Shown: positions 13,118 through 20,349 of the stretch, one piece after another
How positions within the stretch are numbered: position 1 is the stretch's first letter
Layout of the letters: every line of letters begins with the position of its first letter
Virus record (IMG/VR): IMGVR_UViG_3300033571_003975
Location: 1 to 20,381 of that record
Strand: one strand, 5' to 3'
Length of the DNA stretch: 20,381 nucleotides
From: a virus
Notes under the pieces: model-generated
Told to the model about the DNA's origin: nothing
The model's database searches: none
The model's input: only the letters and a program-made list of their open reading frames with translations
Made by a program: the position numbers and the translations under genes

Positions 13118-13525
13118 ATGGCACGCGGCGGACCTAGCCGCTCAGGTTCGGTCACAATCCACGGCATGAAGGCGCTTTACCGCGACCTTCGTGCCGTGGA
13201 GAGTGGCCTACCGAACGAACTCAAGCGCGACCTCCGCATTGCGGTAAAGCCGACAATTGACACGGCGAAGGCGCTTGCGCCGTATAGGACGGGTGCGCTT
13301 CGTAAGTCCATCCGTGCCTACCCGGCACAGGACGCAATACGCATCCGCGCGACAAAGACCCGTAAGGGGTTCCTGTATCCTGCCGTGTATGAGTACGGAA
13401 AGCGCGGCGGTCGTGAGTATGGCCCCCGGGCTTATCTGAACCCGGCGCTTGAGTTGACCGAAAACAATATTGTCAACGAGGTCGCCCGGATGCTGAGCCA
13501 TTACATGAATCGCTACGACCTGTAG
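13118..13525 (+). CDS. HK97 gp10-like head-tail / tail protein
   Basis: This 135-residue protein starts at ATG 13118, two bases after the tail tube stop. The layout matches the gp10-like family: an N-terminal helix with SVTIHGMKALYRDLRAVESG, basic helix ELKRDLRIAVKPTIDTAKALAP, then YRTGALRKSIRA, the family's most conserved stretch, and YPAVYEYGKRGGREYGPRAYLNPAL in the C-terminal half. Members act near the head-tail joint or in tail assembly. They usually lie upstream of the tail tube gene, between the head-closure and tail-terminator genes, so the position after the tube gene is atypical. Function in this family is only partly understood. Confidence 0.82.
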   Translation: MARGGPSRSGSVTIHGMKALYRDLRAVESGLPNELKRDLRIAVKPTIDTAKALAPYRTGALRKSIRAYPAQDAIRIRATKTRKGFLYPAVYEYGKRGGREYGPRAYLNPALELTENNIVNEVARMLSHYMNRYDL

Positions 13526-13539
13526 CACGGAGGAACCCC

Positions 13540-13827
13540 TTGAGCCAGATAGGAACCATCAGCGTCAACGGCAAGGCATACGACCTTGACGACCTTGAGT
13601 TGGGCGAACTTGAGTCACTTGAGGATTTTATGGGTGCGCCCATTGGTGAACTGTCTCTTGGCAGCATCAAGGCAACCCTTTTCCTTGTGTACCTCATCAA
13701 GCGCCGGGATGACGACAAGTACACGCTTGACGATGCACGCAAGGAAAAGTTCGTCAGCGTCAAGTGGGGCGGCGATGACGAGGATGACAACAGCCCTTTG
13801 CCCGTAAGCGCCGACGCGAAGGTGTAA
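13540..13827 (+). CDS. Tail assembly chaperone, short (unshifted) form
   Basis: This 95-residue protein starts at TTG 13540, with GGAGG about six bases upstream in CACGGAGGAACCCC. It is acidic, with GELESLEDFMGAPIGELSLGSIKATLFLVYLIKRRDDDKYTLDDARKEKF, the helical pattern of the N-terminal tail-chaperone domain (gpG-like). The tail GGDDEDDNSPLPV is disordered. Such proteins bind the tape measure and recruit tail tube subunits, and are not part of the virion. The gene continues in the -1 frame through a slippery site, giving a longer form (see 13540-13991). Confidence 0.85.
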   Translation: MSQIGTISVNGKAYDLDDLELGELESLEDFMGAPIGELSLGSIKATLFLVYLIKRRDDDKYTLDDARKEKFVSVKWGGDDEDDNSPLPVSADAKV

Positions 13828-13991
13828 GACCTGACGCAAGGCTCAGGGGCCGTGCGCTGTGGCGACCGGAACACCTTGACCGTTGGGGCGTAAGGCCGTG
13901 GGAAATGGAACGCTTTACCCGTGGCGAATTGATCGCACTTGGTGACATGGTGAAGCGGCAAAACCGAGAGGCGAAGCGCAAGCGTGGCTAG
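13540..13991 (+). CDS. Tail assembly chaperone, -1 frameshifted long form
   Basis: A programmed -1 shift at CCCTTTG (13794-13800) joins residues 1-87 of the short form to 63 residues read from 13800 in the -1 frame, giving 150 residues and ending at TAG 13989-13991. The -1 frame opens right before the slippery site (a stop at 13785) and would otherwise be an ORF without a start. Its C-terminus holds RPWEMERFTRGELIALGDM and KRQNREAKRKRG, matching the 'RPWExERxTxGE' helix of gpGT-type chaperones. Frameshifted chaperone pairs between the tail tube and tape measure genes are conserved in long-tailed phages. The long form overlaps the tape measure start by 8 bases. Confidence 0.85.
13794..13800 (+). 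promoter_or_regulatory. -1 ribosomal frameshift slippery site CCCTTTG
   Basis: In the zero frame it reads C CCT TTG, matching the X XXY YYZ heptamer, so both tRNAs can re-pair after slipping one base back (CCC, TTT). It lies nine codons before the zero-frame stop and within the only stretch where both frames are open (13788-13827). No strong downstream stem-loop at the usual 5-9 base spacing was seen. Confidence 0.85.
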
Positions 13992-16900
13992 GGCACGACG
14001 GGTTGAAATTGTCATTGGCGGTGACGCATCCGGGGCAGCCCGGGCGTTTGGTACTGCTAGCGCGTCGGCCCGCCGCTTTGAAGGCAGCGTAAAGCGCACG
14101 TCCGCGATTACTACCGCCGCGTTCGCCGCCATGAAAGTTGGGGCTGCGGCGCTCGGCGTTGGCATTGCCGCAGCGGCGGTGTTGGGTACGAAGGAACTCA
14201 TGGCGGAGGAGAAGGCTGCCGCCGCGATTGCCAACACCCTGAGAAGCACGGGCAATGCCGCAGGCACAACCGCCAAGCACCTCACCGACATGGCGGCTGC
14301 GCTACAGGCGCAGACAGGGTTGCAGGATGACGCCATCATGTCCGCATCAAACTTGCTGCTGACGTTCACCAAGATCAGCAACAGCAACCCTGACAAGATG
14401 TTCGACAAGGCCGTCATGGCGACGGCTGACCTTTCCGTACAGTTCGGGAAGTCGCTTCCCTCGGCAGCCATCATGGTTGGCAAGGCGTTGAACTCTCCTG
14501 TGCAGGGAATTACGGCGCTGAGCCGCGCAGGCATTCAGTTCACGAAGGAACAAAAAGATCAGATAAAAACGCTTGTTGAGTCAGGCCGTGTGCTTGATGC
14601 TCAGCGCCTGATTATGGGCGAGTTGCAAACTCAGGTTTCCGGCGCTGCCAAAACTTTTGGTCAGACACGCGCCGGTCAAATAGAGAAGTTGAAGCGCAGT
14701 TTTGAGGAAATGACCGAGGAGGTTGCAGCGTCCCTGCTGCCCGCCTTCGACAAAATTGCGCCCGTGCTGACGCAATCGCTCAAGGCCGTCGCTCCTGTAC
14801 TTGCCAACGTGGCAACCGCCGTGGCCGGGTTGGTGCAGACGTTGTTGAACGACGAAGGCGTCAGGCAGTTTGCGTCAGCCGTAGGCGATGCGCTGACCAA
14901 GGCGTTTCAGATGCTTGCCGGTGCGGTCACGGTGGTGGCTCAGGTCATCGGCCCGCTGCTCGGTAGCATCGCCGCCGTTGGTCGGGCGTTTGCTGATTCG
15001 GCAATCGGCGTAATGGTGCTGACCGGTGCGCTCGGCGCGTTCGTCGCGGTCAAGGCCGTGGCCTACGCACGTCAGTTGGTTGCCACGATGGCGGGCATGA
15101 CCGTCGTGCAGGCGCTTGCGCCCGGGTTTATTGCGCTCGGCTCGGCCACTCGCACTACAGCCCTCGGGTTCCGTGGTGTCAGCGCGGCCAGCATGGGTCT
15201 TGCCCCGGGACTCACGGCGGCAAGCGCAGGCATTAGCCGGTTTACCGTGGCCGGTGCCGCAGCCCGCACGGGTCTTGCCGCGCTCGGTACAGGGATGCTC
15301 GGCATGGTCGGTGGTCCGGTCGGCGCAATCACCATCGGCGTCGGCGCAGTTGCGGCCATCATCGGCGGCGACCTTGTGCGTTCGTTTTTCGGTGGGCAGT
15401 CGGCAGCCGATCAGTACGCACAGTCACAGCGCAACGCGGCTGCTGCCACCGACGCGCTCAAGAATTCCACCACCGCGCTCATTGGTGGGCTGGCCGGTGT
15501 GGCACAGGCCGAGTCAGCCGAGGTCGCCGCCAAGAATGCGGCAGCGGCGGCGACCCGGGCTAAGAGTGCGGCGCTTGCTCAGTACGGGTCAGGCTCGGCG
15601 CAGTACCGGGCGGCAGTCGCCAACGAGAAGCGTGCAAACGTTGACCTTGCCGCTGCTATGTCCAACACCGACGCGGCGCGTACACGCGGCGAGGGCGCGG
15701 CCCGCACTCAGATTCAATCGCTCATCAAGACGGGCGACAGTATCCGTGACCTTGCAACCAAGTCGCGGGCCATGGCTGTAACGCCGCCCATCCTCGGTGC
15801 GAGCGCAAAGGCGTTTGACAACTACCGCATCGCGGTCGCCACCGCTGACGCCCGGTTCATGCGGACGAACAAGACGGTGCAGGAGCAGCAGCGCAACGCT
15901 GGTCGTCTTGCAAGTGAGTTGAAACTACTCGGCCCGGAGTATTCCGCCGCCGCCGCAGCCGCGTCACGGCTTGCCAACGCCAAGACCCCGACTGCCTACA
16001 ACAAGGCACTTGGTGACTTGACCAAGGCGCTTGGTGGCACCAAGACGGAGGCCGACAAGGCCAGCGGCGAGGTCAATAAAAAGGTCGGCATGATGGGCGC
16101 GACCTCAACACAAATGAGCAAGGTGGAGGCTGAGGTTGGTGTCAGCCTTGACAACATCATCGCCAAGGTTGAGGCCAAGGTTGCTGAGGCCAATGACAAG
16201 TTGCGTAAGATCGGCGACCGGTCATCGCCTGTCGTAGCCGACACCGTTGCCGCCAACCTCAAGGGTGTCGGCGGTGCGCTTGATTCGGAAATGACCGGCA
16301 TACTTGCGCTTGCAACCGAGGGCGTCAAGCGCATCAACGCTAAGTTGGCGACGACCGGCACACCGCTTGAGTCGGCCAAGGCAACGCTTGGTTCGGCCCC
16401 GATGCAAACAGGACTCAGGGACAGCATCAGTCAGGCCCGGGGTCAGGGCATCGCCGTTGGCGGTGAGTACGACGCAACGGCCAATGCACTTGCTAGCGAG
16501 GTCGGACAAACACAGCGTTTGTACGATTCATACAACAGGCTCAAGCAGGCGCGTGCCGCGCTCAATCAAGAGAACAGCAAGGCCAATCAGCAGGCCGTGA
16601 GGAACGCGCTTGCTGACGTGCGCGAGACTGCTACCGCCGCAGGTGTCAGGGCCAAGGTCAATGACCTCAAGGGTGCGAAGGCTGCGCTCACTCAGCAGAC
16701 TAAGCAAATGGCCGGGACTCAGGCTGTTGCCCGTATGCGAGCACAGGCGCTACAGGAGGCAATACGTCAGCAGGAAGTTGCCACTCAGGCAGCACAGGCC
16801 GCGTTTGCCAAGTACCGCGATCAGGTCATGCAGGCGACGGACGCGAAGTACAACGACTCGTTCCGCCGCATAGGCGACACCATCGAACTCATCCCGGGCA

Positions 16901-17775
16901 AGTTCACGGAACTGAACCGTGAACTTGACAACAACCTCAAGGCCATTGAGGCAACACGCGCCGCGCTGACTCCCGCTGAGCAGGCGCTAAAGAATCTTGA
17001 AAACTCTGTTGCGTCCGATGACCTTGCCAAAAAGGTGGCAGACGCACAGGCCAAGTTGGCGGAGGCGCAGCGCATAGGCGACCCCCGGGCAATCGCGGAC
17101 GCACAGGCTGAACTTGGCGCGGCTGAGCGTGACACGAGGTTGGCCGAACTGCGGGCGACCGCCGAGACTGAGCGTGCTGAGCGCGACCGCATTGCCGCCG
17201 ATGCCGTCACCGCCGAGCAGTTGCGCGGCGAGGCCCGACGCCTTGAGTTGGATGCGCAGCGCGAGGCCGAGCGCAAGGCAACCGAGGATAACCTTGCCGT
17301 GCTTGAGGCGCAGTTGCAGCGAGTCCCCGCGATTCTTGCGGGAGCCAAGGCACCGGCTGAGAACGAACTTGCATCCATCGTGCGGACCTTTGGCAAGTTC
17401 GGGGACAAGGCCGGTGACAACTACATCAAGTATCTCGCCAAGTCACTTGGCGACATGGACACGGCTATTGCCAAGACCATTGCGACCAAGGTTCAGCCGT
17501 ACTTGAAGTTGGGCAGCCCTGCGAAAAAGGGTCCGCTTTCCAACTTGGACAAGTGGTTTGTGCCGTTTACTGACACGCTTATGTCAGGTGTTGATACCGC
17601 TTCGCTTGCGCGTTCATCATCGGCTATCGCAGGAACAACAATGCCGATGGGCGGCGGCGGAATTGGCATGGGCACCACCGTCGTTGTCAACGTGTCAGGC
17701 AACGAGTTCGATGCGCGTGAGTTCGCCCGTAAACTTGAGCCTGAACTTGCTCGCATCGTGAGCGCGAACTTCTAA
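13984..17775 (+). CDS. Tape measure protein
   Basis: This 1,263-residue protein starts at GTG 13984. It is the longest gene in the window, directly after the tail chaperone, as expected. It sets tail length, and at about 0.15 nm per residue predicts a tail near 190 nm. Visible parts: a basic N-terminus, hydrophobic stretches at about 46-68, 340-395 and 437-463 (GPVGAITIGVGAVAAIIGG), and a large Ala/Gln-rich helical middle. A strongly charged coiled coil lies at about 990-1120, and the C-terminal LGSPAKKGPLSNLDKWF near 1176-1192 is typical of tape measures. Early residues 80-250 (GLQDDAIMSASNLLLTFTKI, QTRAGQIEKLKRSFEEM) also match the family. No lysozyme or peptidase motif was found. The hydrophobic segments may enter the host membrane during DNA delivery. 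Confidence 0.95.
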   Translation: MARARRVEIVIGGDASGAARAFGTASASARRFEGSVKRTSAITTAAFAAMKVGAAALGVGIAAAAVLGTKELMAEEKAAAAIANTLRSTGNAAGTTAKHLTDMAAALQAQTGLQDDAIMSASNLLLTFTKISNSNPDKMFDKAVMATADLSVQFGKSLPSAAIMVGKALNSPVQGITALSRAGIQFTKEQKDQIKTLVESGRVLDAQRLIMGELQTQVSGAAKTFGQTRAGQIEKLKRSFEEMTEEVAASLLPAFDKIAPVLTQSLKAVAPVLANVATAVAGLVQTLLNDEGVRQFASAVGDALTKAFQMLAGAVTVVAQVIGPLLGSIAAVGRAFADSAIGVMVLTGALGAFVAVKAVAYARQLVATMAGMTVVQALAPGFIALGSATRTTALGFRGVSAASMGLAPGLTAASAGISRFTVAGAAARTGLAALGTGMLGMVGGPVGAITIGVGAVAAIIGGDLVRSFFGGQSAADQYAQSQRNAAAATDALKNSTTALIGGLAGVAQAESAEVAAKNAAAAATRAKSAALAQYGSGSAQYRAAVANEKRANVDLAAAMSNTDAARTRGEGAARTQIQSLIKTGDSIRDLATKSRAMAVTPPILGASAKAFDNYRIAVATADARFMRTNKTVQEQQRNAGRLASELKLLGPEYSAAAAAASRLANAKTPTAYNKALGDLTKALGGTKTEADKASGEVNKKVGMMGATSTQMSKVEAEVGVSLDNIIAKVEAKVAEANDKLRKIGDRSSPVVADTVAANLKGVGGALDSEMTGILALATEGVKRINAKLATTGTPLESAKATLGSAPMQTGLRDSISQARGQGIAVGGEYDATANALASEVGQTQRLYDSYNRLKQARAALNQENSKANQQAVRNALADVRETATAAGVRAKVNDLKGAKAALTQQTKQMAGTQAVARMRAQALQEAIRQQEVATQAAQAAFAKYRDQVMQATDAKYNDSFRRIGDTIELIPGKFTELNRELDNNLKAIEATRAALTPAEQALKNLENSVASDDLAKKVADAQAKLAEAQRIGDPRAIADAQAELGAAERDTRLAELRATAETERAERDRIAADAVTAEQLRGEARRLELDAQREAERKATEDNLAVLEAQLQRVPAILAGAKAPAENELASIVRTFGKFGDKAGDNYIKYLAKSLGDMDTAIAKTIATKVQPYLKLGSPAKKGPLSNLDKWFVPFTDTLMSGVDTASLARSSSAIAGTTMPMGGGGIGMGTTVVVNVSGNEFDAREFARKLEPELARIVSANF

Positions 17776-17788
17776 GGGGTGTAAACAC

Positions 17789-18442
17789 ATGCCGTGGACT
17801 AATCCACAAACATTCACCGCAGGGCAAACGCTTACTTCCGCGAGCATGAACATCATCAGCGCAAACGCTCGCATGGGTCTTCCGGTGTACGCAAGCACCG
17901 CTGCGCGTGATGCTGCAATCACCGCGCCCGAGGATGGCATTACCGTTTACATTGGCAGCAACGATGCAAGTGAGGGCCTTTATACCTACAACGGCACGTC
18001 GTGGCGCAGGGGTCCGGGTTGGAATGCGCCATGGGGATACATCGGCTATGCCGCCCGCACGTCGAATGTCACCGTGAATACAGGCACGTCAGACATAACC
18101 GACTGCGCAGTTACGTTCACCGCTGTGGCAAATCGCTATTATCGCATCATCGGTCACACGCTGATGAACAGCAATCACGGCGTATCGCAGGACGTTGACT
18201 TTCGCATCGCCGTGGACGGGACCGCTGCGCGACTCATTCCGAACACGTTGTTTGGTAACCCGGGTCCGGGTGATCGCATGTCGTTTGACTTGACATTCAT
18301 CACGACGCTTACGGCTGGTTCGCGCACCGTCAAGTTGCAAGGGTCATTTTCGGGCGGCGCAAGCAACACCTTCGACGCCAACACCAATGACCCGTCGTTC
18401 ATTCTCATTGAGGACATTGGGCCGTCAGGTGCCCCCTCCTGA
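17789..18442 (+). CDS. Tail appendage / receptor-binding-like protein
   Basis: This 217-residue protein starts at ATG 17789 (weak GGGG upstream). The N-terminus MPWTNPQTFTAGQTLTSASM and the Asn-containing helix after it form a short attachment module seen on many phage tail proteins. The protein at 19803 has a related one. Residues 31-75 (LPVYASTAARDAAITAPEDG, then YNGTSWRR) match a small domain common in tail fibres. The C-terminal 130 residues (TSNVTVNTGTSDITD, RYYRIIGHTLMNS, FRIAVDGTAARLI, SRTVKLQGSFSGG) alternate short strands like a jelly-roll or virion surface domain. This suggests a trimeric tip or fibre protein that contacts the host. The receptor is unknown. Confidence 0.72.
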   Translation: MPWTNPQTFTAGQTLTSASMNIISANARMGLPVYASTAARDAAITAPEDGITVYIGSNDASEGLYTYNGTSWRRGPGWNAPWGYIGYAARTSNVTVNTGTSDITDCAVTFTAVANRYYRIIGHTLMNSNHGVSQDVDFRIAVDGTAARLIPNTLFGNPGPGDRMSFDLTFITTLTAGSRTVKLQGSFSGGASNTFDANTNDPSFILIEDIGPSGAPS

Positions 18443-18483
18443 TGAACACCACCGACGCCAACAGCGATTGCGTCGGGTGGTAG
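18442..18483 (+). CDS. Possible 13-residue mini-ORF
   Basis: ATG 18442 overlaps the previous stop (TGATG) and the frame runs 13 codons (MNTTDANSDCVGW) to TAG 18481-18483, four bases before the next start TTG 18488. It fills an otherwise unusual 45-base gap. It may be translated as a leader that re-initiates on the weak TTG, or be chance. No function is proposed. Confidence 0.25.
   Translation: MNTTDANSDCVGW
18448..18481 (+). promoter_or_regulatory. Hairpin upstream of the minor tail protein start
   Basis: ACCACCGACGC (18448-18458) pairs with GCGTCGGGTGGT (18470-18481), an 11-bp stem with one bulged G (18477) and an 11-base loop. It lies 6 bases before TTG 18488 and would cover the only G-rich ribosome-site candidate (GGTGG). 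It may reduce or couple translation. It lacks a U-run, so termination is less likely. Confidence 0.45.
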
Positions 18484-18487
18484 GTAA

Positions 18488-19792
18488 TTGCCCGCCCCCG
18501 TCATCACCGTAGAAGTCGGATGGACTGACACCCCCGGCAACATTTTTGCGCTGGACTCGTCGGCGCTTGACAGTTTTGACCAACTTGACGGCCTCGGCGT
18601 CGGTGACTTCTCGGGGCCGTATGACAACGTGACCGCCGACGTTGGCGCTGACTCGCTACGCATCAGGCGCGGGCGCTCGGACACGCTCGCAACCATGCAG
18701 GCCGGAACGTGTGAGTTCACGCTTGAGCGCCCGAGTGACCCGGACTTTTACAACCCGAACTCGCTGACCTCACCAATTGCGTTTGAAGATCCGGGCTTCG
18801 CGCCCATGCGCCCCGTGCGCGTCATAGCGACCTACGGCGGGACTGACTACCCGTTGTTTTTCGGGTTCCTCCGCACGATGGATTGGGACTCGGATTCACG
18901 CATTGCCAAGGTGCAGGCTGTTGACCTGTTCCTATGGCTGAGCCGCACCAACCCGACCGTTCGCATTGTTGACGCACAGGCAGCGGGCGTGGTGAACACG
19001 GGTGATGCTGTGGGCTTCGTGCTTGATAAAGCCCTATGGACGGACCCGGCGCGGCGCAGCCTCGCGGACGGCGACAGCGTTGACCCGTCAGCGGCAAACT
19101 TCTCCTACCCGGACGGAAGCAACACGGCACTCAGCATCATTGAGGATTTGCTTGCCGGTGAGCGCGGCACGGCCTTCGCCAATGCCTCGGGCACGTTCGT
19201 GTACAGGGACCGCAACGCCCGGGCGGAAACGTCCACCATCACCGCCACGTTCAACGCGACACAGCAGTTGAACGTTGGGTCGTCGCTTGACCTTGACCGC
19301 ATAGTCAACCGCGTGCGAGTCACGCGCACGGGCGGCACTCAGGTTGAGGAGGGCGATGCAACTTCTCAAAGCCGCTACGGCATCAATGACTACACGTTGG
19401 ATAACAGGTACATCCCGTCATACAGCGCGAGTCAAAACCTTGCCAAGTGGCTCATTCGTCGCCTTGCCACTCCTCAGCCTCCTGTTGAGGTCACGCTTGA
19501 GAACGACAACGCGGGCACGCTTGTCACGCAACTCAGCATTGAACTTGGCGACCGTGTTGAGGCCCCCATTGAGTTCGACGCAATGGTGTTCGGTGACGGT
19601 CGGTTCGGCAGCGCCCTGTTCGGCGGCGACCTCGGGCAGTACCACGTTGAGCAAGTCGAACATCAGGTCAGGGGCGGTGGGCTTTACCTCAGCACTAAAC
19701 TCATCCTGTCTGCTCGCGGTGCAGACGGCGAGCAGTTGATTTTTGGCGAAGCCGTCTTTGACGACGTAAACACCGGCACATTCGGTTACTAG
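18488..19792 (+). CDS. Minor tail protein (hub-like)
   Basis: This 434-residue protein starts at TTG 18488 with no strong ribosome site. It resembles actinophage minor tail proteins: N-terminal TVEVGWTDTPGNIFALDSSALDSFDQLDG, RIRRGRSDTLATMQAGTCEFTLERPSDPDFYNP (about 58-90), then MRPVRVIATYGGTDYPLFFGFLRTMDWD (about 107-134). The middle holds AQAAGVVNTGDAVGFVLDKALW and DGSNTALSIIEDLLAGERGTAFANASGTFVYRDRNARAE, typical of the hub-like fold. The C-terminus contains the near-repeats FGDGRFGSALFGGDLG and LIFGEAVFDDVNTGTFGY. It probably sits at the tail tip around the distal end of the tube. It lies between two appendage genes. Confidence 0.8.
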   Translation: MPAPVITVEVGWTDTPGNIFALDSSALDSFDQLDGLGVGDFSGPYDNVTADVGADSLRIRRGRSDTLATMQAGTCEFTLERPSDPDFYNPNSLTSPIAFEDPGFAPMRPVRVIATYGGTDYPLFFGFLRTMDWDSDSRIAKVQAVDLFLWLSRTNPTVRIVDAQAAGVVNTGDAVGFVLDKALWTDPARRSLADGDSVDPSAANFSYPDGSNTALSIIEDLLAGERGTAFANASGTFVYRDRNARAETSTITATFNATQQLNVGSSLDLDRIVNRVRVTRTGGTQVEEGDATSQSRYGINDYTLDNRYIPSYSASQNLAKWLIRRLATPQPPVEVTLENDNAGTLVTQLSIELGDRVEAPIEFDAMVFGDGRFGSALFGGDLGQYHVEQVEHQVRGGGLYLSTKLILSARGADGEQLIFGEAVFDDVNTGTFGY

Positions 19793-19802
19793 GAGTTAGC
19801 GC

Positions 19803-20300
19803 ATGGCGTGGGTTACACCATCGAACCGCTCAACAGGTGACGTGCTCACGGCGAGCATTTGGAATCAAGACGTTGTAGCCAACGCAACTGAATTGGCGTC
19901 GTTTTTTAGCGGTTGGACTTCGTTTGCACCAACATGGACGAACTTGACCATTGGCAACGGAACGACCGCGAGTTACTACGTCAAGATTGGCCGACTTGTT
20001 ATCTACTCTGGGTTCATTACTTGGGGGTCAACAACTTCCGCTACGGCTACAAGCACATTGGTGTCAATACCTTTTACCGCTGCAACTAGAACCGGTATGG
20101 AATGGCAGGGTTCGGCGCGTATTTCCGACGCAGGAACGCGGGGATACCCGGGGGAGTGCGGTATTTCAAGCGCCGCAACTACGATGAGTTTTCATCACCC
20201 GGAGTCAGGTAACTTTGGGTCAATCAATAGCACTAACCCGATGACGTGGACAACGAATGACTCGGTTTATTGGACAATCATGTATGAGGCCGCATCCTAA
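19803..20300 (+). CDS. Tail appendage protein with shared N-terminal attachment motif
   Basis: This 165-residue protein starts at ATG 19803, with AGGAG (19791-19795) seven bases upstream. Residues 1-35 (MAWVTPSNRSTGDVLTASIW, then NQDVVANATEL) resemble the first 30 residues of the protein at 17789. The rest, FAPTWTNLTIGNGTTASYYVKIGRLVIYSGFITWGSTTSA and STLVSIPFTA, matches a small beta domain found on many phage tail proteins ('PTWTNLTxGNG ... YxKxGRLV'). A short tail fibre or receptor-binding role is likely. Base composition drops to about 47-48% GC in 19981-20100, clearly below its neighbours, as is typical of exchanged host-range genes. Its stop overlaps the ATG of the next mini-ORF (TAATG). 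Confidence 0.75.
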   Translation: MAWVTPSNRSTGDVLTASIWNQDVVANATELASFFSGWTSFAPTWTNLTIGNGTTASYYVKIGRLVIYSGFITWGSTTSATATSTLVSIPFTAATRTGMEWQGSARISDAGTRGYPGECGISSAATTMSFHHPESGNFGSINSTNPMTWTTNDSVYWTIMYEAAS

Positions 20301-20347
20301 TGCCGTGGCCCGGGTACAACGGCGAGCAGGGTAACGACGTTTACTAA
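20300..20347 (+). CDS. Possible 15-residue mini-ORF
   Basis: ATG 20300 overlaps the previous stop (TAATG). The frame encodes MPWPGYNGEQGNDVY and stops at 20345-20347, two bases before the next start candidate at 20350. Like 18442-18483, it fills the gap after an appendage gene exactly. It might be a real micropeptide or a chance ORF. Confidence 0.3.
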   Translation: MPWPGYNGEQGNDVY

Positions 20348-20349
20348 CC

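Noticed and set aside
13820-13832. AGGT-GTAAG-ACCT stem-loop as a frameshift stimulator
   Set aside because: Only four pairs and about 20 bases after the slippery site, too far and too weak for the usual 5-9 base spacing.
13473-14534. Long minus-strand ORF of 353 codons opposite the chaperone and tape measure genes
   Set aside because: It is Ser/Ala/Pro-rich with no recognisable domain, lies wholly across well-supported + strand genes, and reflects the high-GC codon pattern of the opposite strand.
15116-15781. Alternate + frame ORF of 221 codons inside the tape measure gene
   Set aside because: The translation is Arg/Ser/Pro-rich and featureless, and the tape measure frame is continuous here.
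13984-17775. Lysozyme or peptidase domain in the tape measure protein
   Set aside because: No HxxxD/HxH peptidase or transglycosylase signature was visible. The protein is Ala-rich helix, hydrophobic segments and coiled coil.
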